The notes beneath the pieces are model-generated. The model was given only the letters and a program-made list of their open reading frames with translations. It did not search any database and was not told the origin of the DNA. Positions 1 through 9,616 of a stretch of 64,000 bases of DNA are shown here, in pieces (positions within the stretch are counted from its first letter, which is position 1; each line of letters starts with the position of its first letter). The stretch lies in the NCBI RefSeq assembly GCF_005217455.1, contig NZ_SZPQ01000002.1, positions 186,001 through 250,000 on the forward strand, read 5' to 3'. The translations under genes were made by a program, and so were the position numbers. Origin of the DNA: Martelella alba. Lineage in GTDB: Bacteria; Pseudomonadota; Gammaproteobacteria; Enterobacterales; Enterobacteriaceae.

Positions 1-570
1 AGCCAGGCAACGCGGACCGGCCAGGCCGGCCATCGCCTGTTCGACCCGCGCCATCTGTTTGTCTACCCCTTCGGGAAGGTCGGCGGTGGCGAAATGCGTC
101 ATCAACGTGATCGGGCCGACCTGCGGCAAATCATGCAAACGCTGCCAGGCCCGGCGCAGCCCGGCCTCATCAAACCCCAGTCGGTACATGCCGCTGTTGA
201 ATTTAAGATAAACCGCCAGCGGGGCCGTTGGCCGGGCGGCGGCGATAGCGTTGAGCTGCCAGTCGCTATGCACCACCGTCGTCAACCCATAGGCATCAAT
301 GACCGCCAAATCCGCCGGGTGGAAGAAGCCCTCCAGCAACAATACCGGTCCTTGCCAGCCGTTCTCGCGCAACATCACCGCTTCGTTCAAATCCAGCAGG
401 GCAAAACCGTCGGTGGCGCGCAATGCCTGCCAGATCCGCCCGAGCCCATGACCATAGGCATTGGCCTTGACCACCGACCAGATCCCGATGCCGGGCGTAA
501 GACGACGAATCACGGACAGATTGGCGGCAAGCGCCTGGCAATCCACCGTGGCCTTGATTGGACGCGGCAT
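1..570 (-). CDS. dadX: Alanine racemase, catabolic (N-terminal part, runs off window)
   Basis: PLP-dependent alanine racemase that interconverts L- and D-alanine so that DadA can oxidise D-alanine. The first 190 residues are present and open to the window edge; the family is about 356 residues long. The PLP-lysine motif VVKANAYGHG is visible with the lysine at residue 35, as in E. coli DadX. The ATG at 570 lies 34 bp after the dadA stop, so the two are probably cotranscribed as in E. coli. The catabolic paralogue is preferred over Alr because of this dadA-dadX order. DadA upstream is frameshifted, so the racemase may now act alone. Confidence 0.93.
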   Translation of the reverse strand, partial: MPRPIKATVDCQALAANLSVIRRLTPGIGIWSVVKANAYGHGLGRIWQALRATDGFALLDLNEAVMLRENGWQGPVLLLEGFFHPADLAVIDAYGLTTVVHSDWQLNAIAAARPTAPLAVYLKFNSGMYRLGFDEAGLRRAWQRLHDLPQVGPITLMTHFATADLPEGVDKQMARVEQAMAGLAGPRCLA

Positions 571-604
571 ACTTATGCTCCCTTACACTCAGACGACCGG
601 CGAA

Positions 605-1893
605 TTAGACCGGCGAAGGTATGACGCTTGGACGAAAATCGTCGCGATACCTGTCTACTGACAAATCCTCGCAAGGGATCTCCGGCGCAACGCCGCTGAT
701 GATATCCGCCAATAACCGGCCGGAACCGCATGCCATCGTCCAGCCAAGCGTACCGTGACCGGTATTGAGAAAAAGATTGGCAATGGGCGTTTTACCCACG
801 ATGGGCGTACCGTCCGGGGTCATGGGACGCAGTCCGGTCCAGAAAACCGCCTGGCCTGTTTCGCCGGCGCCGGGAAATAAGTCGGTCACCACCATCTTAA
901 GCGTGGCGCGGCGCGATTCGACCAGGTGGGTATTGAAGCCGACGATCTCGGCCATGCCCCCCACCCGAATCCGCTGGTCAAAACGGGTAATGGCGATTTT
1001 GTAAGTCTCGTCCAGCACGGTGGAGACCGGCGCGGCCTGTTCGTTTATCAGCGGCAGGGTCAGGGAATAGCCTTTCAGCGGATAGACCGGGATGCGCAGC
1101 AGATCCCCCAGCATGGCGGTGGAATAGGAGCCCAGCGCCATCACATAGGCATCCCCTTTTACGAGGGTGTCGCCGCAACGCACGCCGGCAATCCGGTCCC
1201 CCGTGCGCAGCAGGCGCTCTATCGGGCAGTGATAGCGAAACGTCACGCCCTGCTCGGCGGCCATCGCCGCCAGTCGCTGGGTAAATAACTGGCAGTCGCC
1301 GGTTTCATCGTTGGGCAAGCGCAGTCCACCGGTCAATTTATGCGCCGCCCCTGCCAGCGCCGGCTCAATCCGGGCCAATTCACGGGCTTCGAGAAGTTCG
1401 AACGGCACGCCCTCATCCCTGAGCACCGCGATATCTTTGGCGGCATTGGCATATATTGCGCCTGGGTGCGAAACAGTTGCAATGTGCCGCCCTGACGGCC
1501 TTCATAGGCGATGCCGGTTTCAGCCCGTAAGGCTTTCAGGCAATCACGGCTGTATTCCGCCAGCCGCACCATCCGGCTTTTATTAAGATGGTAATGTCGA
1601 CTGTCGCAATTGCGCAGCATCTGCCACATCCAGCAAAACTGCCGCCCGGCGCCGTTGATCCGGATAGCCAGGGGCGCATGACGCTGAAACATCCATTTCA
1701 GCGCCTTAAGCGGCACGCCGGGCGCCGCCCAGGGCGCCGCGTAGCCGGGTGAAATCTGACCGGCGTTGCCGGCGCTGGTTTCCATGGCCGGTCCGGCCTG
1801 TCTGTCCAATACCATCACTTCATGGCCCGCCCGTGCAAGATACCAGGCGCTGGCGACGCCGATAACGCCGCTTCCCAAAATAATCACCCGCAT
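605..1893 (-). pseudogene. dadA: D-amino acid dehydrogenase DadA, broken by a 2-bp frameshift
   Basis: FAD-dependent, membrane-associated D-alanine dehydrogenase of the alanine catabolic pathway. The N-terminal part starts at 1893 with the FAD-binding dinucleotide motif [19 protein letters not shown] and matches DadA up to FRTQAQY. The frame then changes, and the C-terminal part (1426 to 605, with [20 protein letters not shown] and [16 protein letters not shown]) continues in another frame. The shift falls at an ATATAT run at about 1451-1457, where two bases too many restore a 428-residue protein when removed (E. coli DadA has 432). All other conserved blocks are intact, so the damage is recent, phase-variable or a sequencing error. 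DadX follows in the same operon. Confidence 0.88.
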
Positions 1894-2320
1894 ATTTCGT
1901 CTTCCTTTGCCGAAATGTGTCACAGTAGAAACAACAGGCTATTCATCATGTTTACTCGCCAATGGTCGAGTGGACGCGGTATTGGCGGCTTTATGCGTAA
2001 GGCTACAGTTCATTAAATACACTGTGCCCCTGAATTTTCAATAGTTAATTGACCCTCCCCCTTTCCGGCCAGTCACCGAATAGATTGCGCGGCGCCGGGC
2101 CGTCCCAGCCGTCAAGAGCGCAACTTATTGATATATACCCGCCATACTTCGCGTTGCCTGCCCTCCCTTGCCGCCGCGATGCAACCTGAAGTATTTAGAG
2201 TATAAATTGGCGTAATCCGCAGAAAAAACCAGCCGGCGACACTCAATCATTTTCATCTTGCACTAGGATTAATAATAAGCCAGCATGGAGAAGTGCTGTC
2301 TGTAACGATGAGGTGCGCTG
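1894..2320. other. Divergent intergenic region dadA/ycgB
   Basis: No gene recognised. It must hold the divergent promoters of dadA and ycgB; I could not assign individual Lrp or CRP sites. One copy of the dispersed TATAC-bounded palindromic repeat lies at 2134-2204. Confidence 0.6.
2134..2204. repeat. Dispersed TATAC-bounded palindromic repeat, copy A
   Basis: A 71-bp imperfect inverted repeat. The left end reads TATACCCGCCATACTTCGCG and the right end mirrors it (CCTGAAGTATTTAGAGTATA). Related ends recur at 4695, 31091, 48026 and 60831. This resembles the common enterobacterial intergenic repeats of the TATACCC..CTTCAAGTTGC type. Confidence 0.7.
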
Positions 2321-3856
2321 ATGACCATTTCCACTGATGAACGTATTAAGGATTCGGCTTGTCTTAGCGATGGACCCGACTGGACATTCGAGCTATTGCA
2401 AGTCTATCTGGACGAAATTGACCGGGTGGCGAAATTCTATCGGCTGGACACCTATCCCCACCAGATAGAAGTGATTACCTCGGAACAGATGATGGATGCC
2501 TATTCCAGTGTCGGTATGCCTATCAATTATACCCACTGGTCCTTTGGCAAAAAATTCATTGAGACCGAACAGCGTTACAAACACGGCCAGCAAGGGCTGG
2601 CTTATGAGATTGTCATTAATTCCAATCCCTGCATCGCCTATCTGATGGAGGAAAACACCATGACCATGCAGGCGCTGGTGATAGCCCACGCCTGTTACGG
2701 CCATAATTCCTTCTTCAAAAGCAATTATCTGTTTCGCAGTTGGACCGATGCCGGTTCGATTATCGATTACCTGATTTTCGCCCGGAATTACATCACCCGC
2801 TGCGAGGAACGCTACGGCGTCGAGCAGGTGGAGCAATTGCTCGACTCCTGCCATGCGTTAATGAACCATGGCGTCGACCGCTACAAGCGTCCGCAAAAGA
2901 TTTCCCTGGAAGAAGAGAAATCCCGGCAGCAAAGCCGCGAGGCCTATCTACAAAGTCAGGTGAACGAACTCTGGCGCACGCTGCCCCGTCGCGAAAAAGA
3001 GGAATCGCCGGCCCAGGTCGCCCGTTATCCCCAGGAGCCACAGGAAAACCTGCTCTATTTCATGGAGAAAAACGCGCCGTTGCTTGAACCCTGGCAACGG
3101 GAAATTCTGCGTATCGTGCGCAAGGTCAGCCAGTATTTTTACCCGCAGAAACAAACCCAGGTCATGAACGAAGGGTGGGCCACCTTCTGGCATTACACCA
3201 TCCTCAATCATCTCTATGATGAAAAGAAGGTCACCGACCGGTTCATGCTGGAATTTCTCCACAGCCATACCAACGTGGTGTATCAACCGCCTTACAACAG
3301 CCCCTATTACAGCGGCATCAACCCTTATGCGCTGGGTTTCGCCATGTTCCAGGATATCAGGCGCATTTGCGAATCCCCCACCGAGGAGGACAGGCGCTGG
3401 TTCCCGGATATCGCTGGCAGCGATTGGCTGGAAACATTGCATTTCGCCATGCGTAACTTCAAGGACGAAAGCTTCATCAGCCAGTTTTTGTCGCCCAAGG
3501 TCATGCGTGATTTCCGTCTGTTCACGGTACTGGATGATGATCACAACAATTACCTGGAAATTTCCGCCATTCATAATGAGGAAGGCTATCGGGCTATCCG
3601 TCAGGAACTGTCATCCCAATATAACCTGAGCAACCTGGAGCCTGATATCCAGGTCTGGAATGTGGATTTACGGGGCGATCGCTCCCTGACGCTGCGCTAC
3701 ACACCGCAAAACCGCGCGCCACTGGCGAAAAACCGCCGGGAAGTGATGAAGCATATTCATCGCCTCTGGGGTTTCGATGTTTATATGGAACAGGTGAATG
3801 ACGATGGCAATGTGGAGCTGATAGAACGCTGCCCCACCCGCAGTATGCCCCTTTAA
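2321..3856 (+). CDS. ycgB: SpoVR-like protein YcgB
   Basis: Member of the SpoVR family, 511 residues against 510 in E. coli YcgB, and recognisable along its whole length (for example the blocks YTHWSFGKKF and IAHACYGHNSFFKSN). Bacillus SpoVR is needed for spore cortex formation; the enterobacterial protein is a stationary-phase protein usually found with yeaG/yeaH functions, and its biochemical role is not settled. The ATG at 2321 is preceded by GATGAGGTGCGCTG. It is divergent from dadA and convergent with fadR, the same order as in E. coli. Nothing suggests disruption. Confidence 0.95.
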   Translation: MTISTDERIKDSACLSDGPDWTFELLQVYLDEIDRVAKFYRLDTYPHQIEVITSEQMMDAYSSVGMPINYTHWSFGKKFIETEQRYKHGQQGLAYEIVINSNPCIAYLMEENTMTMQALVIAHACYGHNSFFKSNYLFRSWTDAGSIIDYLIFARNYITRCEERYGVEQVEQLLDSCHALMNHGVDRYKRPQKISLEEEKSRQQSREAYLQSQVNELWRTLPRREKEESPAQVARYPQEPQENLLYFMEKNAPLLEPWQREILRIVRKVSQYFYPQKQTQVMNEGWATFWHYTILNHLYDEKKVTDRFMLEFLHSHTNVVYQPPYNSPYYSGINPYALGFAMFQDIRRICESPTEEDRRWFPDIAGSDWLETLHFAMRNFKDESFISQFLSPKVMRDFRLFTVLDDDHNNYLEISAIHNEEGYRAIRQELSSQYNLSNLEPDIQVWNVDLRGDRSLTLRYTPQNRAPLAKNRREVMKHIHRLWGFDVYMEQVNDDGNVELIERCPTRSMPL

Positions 3857-3875
3857 CACAATCTTTATGAAAGAC

Positions 3876-3905
3876 GGGGGGGCCGGATTGCCGGCCTTCG
3901 CCCCC
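3876..3905. terminator. GC-rich hairpin between ycgB and fadR
   Basis: GGCCGG at 3881-3886 pairs with CCGGCC at 3891-3896, extended by flanking G and C runs. It sits between two convergent genes and may serve both, but it lacks a clear T tract on either strand. Confidence 0.4.
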
Positions 3906-3943
3906 ATATACAGAGCGTTTCCCCGTCCGCGGTTATCGCCGGG

Positions 3944-4660
3944 TTAACGTCCCTCGGCGATATCAAGGGGAAGGGAAGACTGCATGCTGTTCCAGATGGC
4001 GCGGCTTTCTTTACCGTAATGCCTGACCAAATCGATGACCTGGTCGTAAAGCCTATCGCGACACAGGACGGAGAGGCGGGTATAGAAGTTGCGCGCCAGC
4101 TCGCGGGCTTGCGGATTGGAGAAATAATAGCGCCCCGCCCGCAGATACAACCCTTTCAGTCCATTGAAAATCAGACCGTAAATGGGATTACCGGAAGCGA
4201 ACGCCAGTTCGTGGAAGATCCGGTAGTCCATTTCGGTGAATACCTCGGGCTGGTCTTCAAGATTTGCCGCCTGCGCCAGGGCGTTCTGTGCTTTATCGGG
4301 GTAAAACCGCACCGCCATGCGGATAAAAATGGAGGCGATATTCGTGCGCACCGAAAGCAGATTATCAATGAGTTGCGGGACTTTGTCGTGATCAAGACGA
4401 GCCAGGGTTTCGAGGATATTCAGCCCCGAGGTTTCCCAGACATTATTCACCCGGGTGGGTTTGCCATGCTGGATGGTCAGCCAACCGTCCCGTGCCAACC
4501 GTTGCAGCACCTCGCGCAAGGTCGTGCGCGTTACGCCTATCACATCGGAAAGCTCCCGTTCCGCGGGCAGAATCGAACCTGGAGGGAATCGGTTATTCCA
4601 TATGCTTTCGATGAGATACTCTTCCGCGAAACCGGCCGGACTTTGCGCCTTGATCACCAT
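3944..4660 (-). CDS. fadR: Fatty acid metabolism regulator FadR
   Basis: GntR-family transcription factor that represses fad genes and activates fabA/fabB, and is released from DNA by long-chain acyl-CoA. It has 238 residues (E. coli 239). The winged helix holds R35, T44, R45, R49 and H65 at the same positions as the DNA-contacting residues of E. coli FadR, and the C-terminal acyl-CoA domain is complete. The usual neighbour nhaB is missing upstream, and fadD is missing from its usual place beside rnd, so the regulon may be reduced. Convergent with ycgB. Confidence 0.97.
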   Translation of the reverse strand: MVIKAQSPAGFAEEYLIESIWNNRFPPGSILPAERELSDVIGVTRTTLREVLQRLARDGWLTIQHGKPTRVNNVWETSGLNILETLARLDHDKVPQLIDNLLSVRTNIASIFIRMAVRFYPDKAQNALAQAANLEDQPEVFTEMDYRIFHELAFASGNPIYGLIFNGLKGLYLRAGRYYFSNPQARELARNFYTRLSVLCRDRLYDQVIDLVRHYGKESRAIWNSMQSSLPLDIAEGR

Positions 4661-5225
4661 GATAGTATGTTCCGTAGCAGCAGCACTGGTAAGCTATACC
4701 CGTCATACCTTAAGCCGCCTCTTTGCCGCGGCTTGCATTACGCAGAGTATAACGAGTGGAAAACGGCCCGATGATAGCAGATCCCACGCCAGTGATATAG
4801 GGCGATATACCCGTCAGACTTCACATTGCCACTCTGTTGGCGGCGTCCGGCCATTCCAGACACCGTGTCAGCGCTACCATGCGAACAATTAAGAGGCTGC
4901 CCGGCTCTCACTGTAAGATCCCCGCCGGCATAATTCTTTCGCTGCCGGAGAAAGCTCCCGGTTTCTATTTTAGCGATGAAGCCCACCCTACTTCAAGCCG
5001 CCTCTTCATTCGCCGCGCGCTGGCCGGCAAACCCAGCGATTAAAGCCGCAATGACCGAAAATCCCGGACGCGCAAAATCCGATAACATGGCCTGGGTCGG
5101 GCGAAGTTGAATGAAATAGAAACGAGTCGATTAAAGACGACTGATTTATATCAAAAAGAGGCTGGCATCCGTCTCCAATTGATTTAAACTGCGTGTCTAC
5201 AAGCAACTGGCCTGGATAATAATAT
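4661..5225. other. Gene-free stretch where nhaB is expected
   Basis: 565 bp between fadR and dsbB. In E. coli nhaB lies here. I see no NhaB-like translation on either strand. It holds a palindromic repeat (4695-4751) and a half copy beginning with TATACCCGTCA at 4806, plus the fadR and dsbB promoters. Confidence 0.6.
4695..4751. repeat. Dispersed TATAC-bounded palindromic repeat, copy B
   Basis: 57 bp running from TATACCCGTCATACC to GCAGAGTATA, with a GC-rich centre. Same ends as the copy at 2134-2204. Confidence 0.65.
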
Positions 5226-5756
5226 ATGTTGCAATTTCTTAACCGCTGCTCGCGGGGACGGGGCGCCTGGGTTTTGATGACCCTCACCGCCATGGCCCTG
5301 GAGTTGGTGGCGCTTTACTTTCAGCATGTCATGTTATTGAAACCCTGCGTATTGTGCATCTATCAGCGGGTTGCCCTTTACGGCATTATGGCGGCCGGCA
5401 TCATTGGCGCCGTCGCCCCGGCGACCCCTTTACGCATCGGCGCAGTATTCATTTGGCTATACAGTGCCTGGGAAGGGCTGAAACTGGCCATGCAGCATAC
5501 CGAAATCCAGCTTCATCCCTCCCCGTTCGTCACATGCGATTTCTTCGTCAGTTTCCCTTCCTGGCTGCCTTTGGATAAATGGCTGCCGTCGATTTTCAGC
5601 GCCACCGGAGACTGTGCGGTTCGCCAGTGGCATTTTCTGTCCCTGGAAATGCCGCAATGGATGATTGTTATTTTCAGCGCCTATTTGCTGGTGGGCTTAC
5701 TGGTCTTGCTCGCTCAGTTCTTCCCGCCCAAAAAGCGTGACCTGTTTGGCCGCTAG
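5226..5756 (+). CDS. dsbB: Disulfide bond formation protein DsbB
   Basis: Inner-membrane quinone reductase that reoxidises periplasmic DsbA. It has 176 residues, four predicted membrane helices, and both redox cysteine pairs at the E. coli positions: C41/C44 (CVLC) and C104/C130. A basic C-terminal tail ([10 protein letters not shown]) is on the cytoplasmic side. It is complete and probably monocistronic, with a hairpin just after the stop. nhaB, normally upstream, is missing. Confidence 0.97.
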   Translation: MLQFLNRCSRGRGAWVLMTLTAMALELVALYFQHVMLLKPCVLCIYQRVALYGIMAAGIIGAVAPATPLRIGAVFIWLYSAWEGLKLAMQHTEIQLHPSPFVTCDFFVSFPSWLPLDKWLPSIFSATGDCAVRQWHFLSLEMPQWMIVIFSAYLLVGLLVLLAQFFPPKKRDLFGR

Positions 5757-5768
5757 GCCCGACACCGC

Positions 5769-5793
5769 GGATACGGTCCAAAAGGCCGTATCC
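5769..5793 (+). terminator. Hairpin after dsbB
   Basis: GGATACGG (5769-5776) pairs perfectly with CCGTATCC (5786-5793). It lies between the ends of convergent dsbB and ycgN. The T tract is poor, so efficiency is uncertain. Confidence 0.45.
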
Positions 5794-5819
5794 GTATCAT
5801 TGCGCTTTCTTCGCCACGC

Positions 5820-6272
5820 CTAACCCCGCCAGTCCGGGTGTCTTAGGATATGATCTTCCCAATCCTCCACCTCGTTTTCCGGTACCGCGATATGGCGCAC
5901 CGAGATGCGTTCGCCGTGCATCGCCGCTTTGGAGCCGGTTAGCAGCGGATGCCAATGAGGCAGCGGCTTGCCCTCTTCCCGCAAGCGGTATGCGCAGGTC
6001 GGCGGCAGCCAGTCAAAGGTGGTAAGGTTCTCCCGGGTAAGCTTGATACAGTCCGGCTCATATTCGAAACGCCGCGCATAATGCCGGCATTGGCAGGTTT
6101 TGATATTGAGCTGATTACAGGCGACATTAGTGAAATAAATTTCATCGGTATCCTCGTCAATCAACTTATGCAGGCAGCAACGCCCGCATCCGTCGCACAA
6201 GGACTCCCATTCCGCGTCGGTCATCTCGCCTAGGGTTTTTTCCTGCCAAAAAGGCTGAGTCGTCATCATCAT
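5820..6272 (-). CDS. ycgN: UPF0260 family protein YcgN
   Basis: Cysteine-rich protein of the YkgJ/YcgN family, possibly metal or Fe-S binding; its function is not known. The [11 protein letters not shown] cluster near the N-terminus and the later cysteines of the family are conserved. Three ATG codons in a row near 6272-6264 are the likely start region, giving 148-150 residues (E. coli 153). A longer reading from a GTG at 6299 adds residues without family similarity. Same strand as ycgM and ycgL, in E. coli order; hlyE and umuDC are absent between ycgN and dsbB. Confidence 0.92.
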   Translation of the reverse strand: MMMTTQPFWQEKTLGEMTDAEWESLCDGCGRCCLHKLIDEDTDEIYFTNVACNQLNIKTCQCRHYARRFEYEPDCIKLTRENLTTFDWLPPTCAYRLREEGKPLPHWHPLLTGSKAAMHGERISVRHIAVPENEVEDWEDHILRHPDWRG

Positions 6273-6369
6273 CTCGGGTGTCGTTGCAGGGGAACACACT
6301 ATTGCGCCGGCCTCCGGGGGCGACCCCGGCCAGCGCCGCTTCGGTCAAAGCAGCGCGTTGGCATTATCC

Positions 6370-7026
6370 TCAGATAATTCGGGTGGTAAGGGTATGGTTG
6401 TTTACCGATACCGTCAAGTTGTCGCCCGGGATCAGTTTCGCCACACCCTGCGGCGTGCCGGTCAGAATGATGTCGCCGGCCCGCAAGGTGAAATAACGGC
6501 TCATATAGGCAATCAGGGGCAGGATGGGCGTTATCATATCCCGGGTGTTGCCCTGCTGTCGTATTTCATTATTCACTTGCAATGTCAGTTGCGCCTGTTG
6601 CGCATCCCCGAATTCCGCCACCGGGATAAAACCGGAAATCGGGCAGGAACCGTCGAAACCTTTGGCCTTTTCCCAGGGTTGCCCGGCTTTTTTGAATTTG
6701 GCCTGCTGTTCACGCAGCGTCAGGTCCAGCGCCACGCCATATCCCGCGATGGCCCGCGCCACATGATCCTCGTCGGCCTGTTTCAGCGGCATACCAATCA
6801 GTACGGCAAGTTCCACTTCGTGATGCACTTCGCCCTGATCGGTGGGAATCGCGATGGGTTGACGAATATCGCAAAGAGCGGTTTCAGGTTTGATAAACAA
6901 TACCGGTTCAACCGGCGTGGCGCTGCCCATTTCCTTGATATGATCCGAATAATTGCTGCCAACGCAGACCACTTTATTTACCGGGAAATCCAATAAGGCC
7001 CCTTGCCAATCTCTGTGTTGATACAT
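6370..7026 (-). CDS. ycgM: Fumarylacetoacetate hydrolase-family protein YcgM
   Basis: FAH-fold hydrolase or decarboxylase acting on small keto-acids; the physiological substrate in enterobacteria is not firmly set. It has 218 residues (E. coli 219). The metal-binding residues E70 and E72 (HEVELAV), D101 and the nearby lysine K122 are present, as are the terminal GDIILTGTPQGV and PGD motifs. The ATG at 7026 has TAACCAC upstream and no strong Shine-Dalgarno. It lies between ycgN and ycgL on the same strand. Confidence 0.93.
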   Translation of the reverse strand: MYQHRDWQGALLDFPVNKVVCVGSNYSDHIKEMGSATPVEPVLFIKPETALCDIRQPIAIPTDQGEVHHEVELAVLIGMPLKQADEDHVARAIAGYGVALDLTLREQQAKFKKAGQPWEKAKGFDGSCPISGFIPVAEFGDAQQAQLTLQVNNEIRQQGNTRDMITPILPLIAYMSRYFTLRAGDIILTGTPQGVAKLIPGDNLTVSVNNHTLTTRII

Positions 7027-7204
7027 GTGGTTACACTCCTGCCTGCCAATCGCAATGGTTCATCATGTTAAAGACGAATGCATATCATCCTACATCGGCC
7101 GGGAAAAAGCGACCTTAGGATGCGCGACGCGGCGCGGGTTCCTTCTGGGAAAACGGTCCCCCGGATGATTGCCGCACCGGCAAAAACAATGGATTAATGA
7201 TCAG

Positions 7205-7486
7205 TTATTTTCCCGGGGTCTGTTGATGGGCGGCCAATAAATTTTCCGGCGGCGGAGGAAGTTGAAGATAGTAGCCTTGTTCTTCCAGATCCTTTTTTAC
7301 TTTGTTGATATCCGCTGCGGCCAGTTTTTTGCTACCATTTAACGGTAAAAGCATCGAAAGCACAGGTTTGCCGAATTGCGCCATTAGCTCGGGTGGAACC
7401 CTGGAAAAGTCGTCTTTGTTTTCCACATAAAGATAAGTTTGATCTCGTTTGCTACTTCTATAGATCACACAAAACATATTTTTCAC
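7205..7486 (-). CDS. ycgL: YcgL domain protein
   Basis: Small protein of the YcgL family (DUF709), 93 residues, with the typical N-terminus [19 protein letters not shown]. The function is unknown; the family is found next to minCDE or rnd in many gammaproteobacteria, as here. It has a proline-rich stretch ([11 protein letters not shown]) near its C-terminus, also typical. Divergent from minC, with a repeat pair in between. Confidence 0.93.
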   Translation of the reverse strand: MKNMFCVIYRSSKRDQTYLYVENKDDFSRVPPELMAQFGKPVLSMLLPLNGSKKLAAADINKVKKDLEEQGYYLQLPPPPENLLAAHQQTPGK

Positions 7487-7597
7487 TCGTTTTACCCGGT
7501 TCGATGGCTTGCCTGAATATAGGAGTAACTATAACATGCATACAATGCAACAGAATATCGCTTACCGGTAGCTTACCGGGTAAATATACCCATTGGA

Positions 7598-7745
7598 TTT
7601 CGTGTTGCGGCAAGGCGGTGAGCGAGCGCGGCCAACGTTGCGACAGCGCGGAAGATAACGGGATCCCCGATGGCTTTCGTGTTGCGGCAAGGCGGTGAGC
7701 GGGCACGGCCAACGCCGCGGCAGCGCGAAAGATGACGGGGATACA
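7598..7745. repeat. Two tandem copies of a 77-bp repeat upstream of minC
   Basis: Copy 1 starts at 7598 and copy 2 at 7675; both begin TTTCGTGTTGCGGCAAGGCG and are about 85-90% alike by eye. The second copy ends about 25 bp before the minC start. The left edge (TATACCCATTGGATTTCG at 7585) links it to the dispersed TATAC repeats. Confidence 0.85.
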
Positions 7746-7769
7746 CAAGTCAAGGCTGAGTCAGGACAG

Positions 7770-8447
7770 ATGTCACAGGCACCCATCGAGTTAAAAGGCA
7801 GTAGCTTTACCTTATCGGTAATTTACATCAATGATGCCCGGCCTGAAGATATTCGTCAGGCTTTGGAAAAAAAAATCGAACAGGCACCCGCATTTCTGAA
7901 AGAAGCGCCGGTGGTGGTGAATGTCTCCGCCTTGCCGCAGGATGCAAACTGGCCGCAATTGCGGCGGATATTCTCCGCCACCGGCCTGTATGTGGTGGGC
8001 GTTAGCGGCTGCCGGGACGAACAGCTCAAACGGACGATTATTCGCAGCGGACTGCCTTTGATGACCGAGGGCAAGGGGCAAAAGCGCGTAACGCCGCCGG
8101 AGCCCGCCGTTTCATCCGGAAAAACCAAGCGGATCGACACCCCGGTTCGATCCGGTCAACAGATTTATGCGCGTAACTGCGATCTGATCGTGACCAGTAG
8201 CGTTAGCGCTGGCGCCGAATTGATTGCCGACGGCAATATCCATATTTATGGCGTCATGCGGGGCAGAGCCTTGGCGGGGGCATCAGGGGATGCGTTTTGC
8301 CAGATATTCTGCACCCACCTTTCACCCGAACTTGTTTCGATTGCCGGCCGATATTGGCTCAGCGATCAAATCCCGGCGGAATATTCGGGCAAGGCCGCCC
8401 GACTCAGTTTGCAAGACAATACGCTTACCATTCAACCTTTAAATTAA
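7770..8447 (+). CDS. minC: Septum site-determining protein MinC
   Basis: Inhibitor of FtsZ assembly that MinD brings to the membrane, confining division to midcell. It has 225 residues (E. coli 231). The N-terminal FtsZ-interacting domain starts with [13 protein letters not shown], and the C-terminal beta-helix domain has the MinD-binding RSGQ and [23 protein letters not shown] motifs. The ATG at 7770 follows CAGGACAG; the upstream in-frame ATG at 7695 would add repeat-encoded residues and is rejected. First gene of minCDE. The promoter must lie in or above the 77-bp repeats. Confidence 0.96.
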   Translation: MSQAPIELKGSSFTLSVIYINDARPEDIRQALEKKIEQAPAFLKEAPVVVNVSALPQDANWPQLRRIFSATGLYVVGVSGCRDEQLKRTIIRSGLPLMTEGKGQKRVTPPEPAVSSGKTKRIDTPVRSGQQIYARNCDLIVTSSVSAGAELIADGNIHIYGVMRGRALAGASGDAFCQIFCTHLSPELVSIAGRYWLSDQIPAEYSGKAARLSLQDNTLTIQPLN

Positions 8448-8468
8448 GCCCTGACAAGGAAACCATTT

Positions 8469-9281
8469 ATGGCACGCATTATAGTTGTTACTTCGGGTAA
8501 AGGAGGCGTCGGCAAAACCACATCAAGCGCGGCTATTGCGACCGGTCTGGCCCGGAAAGGCAAAAAGACGGTGGTGATCGATTTTGATATTGGTTTGCGC
8601 AATCTTGATTTGATTATGGGTTGCGAGCGCCGGGTGGTTTATGATTTCATCAATGTGATTCAGGGCGATGCCACCCTCAACCAGGCCTTAATCAAGGATA
8701 AGCGCACCGATAATCTTTATATTCTGCCGGCCTCGCAGACAAGGGACAAAGATGCTCTGACCCGCGAGGGTGTGGAAAAAGTCCTCGACGATCTTAACGG
8801 AATGGAATTTGAATTCGTGGTCTGCGATTCGCCGGCCGGCATTGAGACCGGGGCGCTGATGGCGTTGTATTTCGCCGATGAGGCAATCATCACCACCAAT
8901 CCGGAGGTATCGTCCGTGCGGGATTCGGACCGTATTCTGGGCATATTGGCATCCAAATCCCGTCGCGCCGAAAATGGCTTGGAGCCGATTAAGGAACATT
9001 TGCTGCTGACCCGATACAATCCCGGCCGGGTTAATCGCGGCGACATGCTCAGCATGGAAGACGTCATCGAAATTCTGCGCATTCCCCTACTGGGGGTGAT
9101 CCCCGAGGATCAATCGGTTTTACGCGCATCCAACCAGGGAGAGCCGGTTATTCTCGACCAGGCGTCCGATGCGGGTCAGGCCTATTCGGACACGGTAGAT
9201 CGCTTGCTGGGAGAAGAACGTCCCTTTCGCTTCGTTGAAGAAGAGAAAAAGGGTTTCTTGAAACGCCTGTTTGGGGGATAA
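8469..9281 (+). CDS. minD: Septum site-determining ATPase MinD
   Basis: Membrane-cycling ATPase that recruits MinC and is released by MinE, producing pole-to-pole oscillation. It has 270 residues, as in E. coli. The deviant Walker A motif GKGGVGKTT carries both lysines (K11 and K16), and the C-terminal amphipathic membrane-targeting helix (KKGFLKRLFGG) is intact. A good ribosome-binding site (AAGGAAACC) precedes the ATG. It lies 21 bp after minC and 3 bp before minE, so translational coupling is likely. Confidence 0.98.
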   Translation: MARIIVVTSGKGGVGKTTSSAAIATGLARKGKKTVVIDFDIGLRNLDLIMGCERRVVYDFINVIQGDATLNQALIKDKRTDNLYILPASQTRDKDALTREGVEKVLDDLNGMEFEFVVCDSPAGIETGALMALYFADEAIITTNPEVSSVRDSDRILGILASKSRRAENGLEPIKEHLLLTRYNPGRVNRGDMLSMEDVIEILRIPLLGVIPEDQSVLRASNQGEPVILDQASDAGQAYSDTVDRLLGEERPFRFVEEEKKGFLKRLFGG

Positions 9282-9284
9282 ACC

Positions 9285-9554
9285 ATGGCATTACTCGATT
9301 TTTTCCTGTCCCGCAAAAAAACGACAGCCAATATAGCCAAGGAACGGCTGCAGATCATTGTCGCCGAGCGCCGCAGAAGCGACAGCGAGCCTCATTACCT
9401 GCCGCAGCTGAAAAGGGACATTCTTCAAGTGATTTGCAAATATGTGCAAATCGACCCGGAAATGGTTTCTGTTCAACTGGAACAAAAGGAAGGGGATATT
9501 TCCATTCTCGAGCTGAATGTCACGTTGCCGGAGGCGGAAGAAAGCCCAAAATGA
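9285..9554 (+). CDS. minE: Cell division topological specificity factor MinE
   Basis: Stimulates MinD ATPase and limits MinCD to the poles. It has 89 residues (E. coli 88). The N-terminal membrane and MinD-contact segment ([28 protein letters not shown]) and the C-terminal topological domain ([17 protein letters not shown]) are both conserved. Last gene of the operon, convergent with rnd. Confidence 0.98.
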   Translation: MALLDFFLSRKKTTANIAKERLQIIVAERRRSDSEPHYLPQLKRDILQVICKYVQIDPEMVSVQLEQKEGDISILELNVTLPEAEESPK

Positions 9555-9557
9555 GAC

Positions 9558-9583
9558 CCCGAGGCTGATTCCCCTGCCTCGGG
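9558..9583 (+). terminator. Hairpin between minE and rnd
   Basis: CCCGAGGC (9558-9565) pairs with GCCTCGGG (9576-9583) just after the minE stop. Without a T tract it is only a candidate terminator for the convergent minE and rnd. Confidence 0.45.
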
Positions 9584-9616
9584 TAGGGGAACCGACGCCG
9601 CCGGCCCGTCTCTTCG

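Noticed and set aside
4661-5225. Remnant of nhaB
   Set aside because: No hydrophobic NhaB-like stretch on either strand; the space is repeats and promoters.
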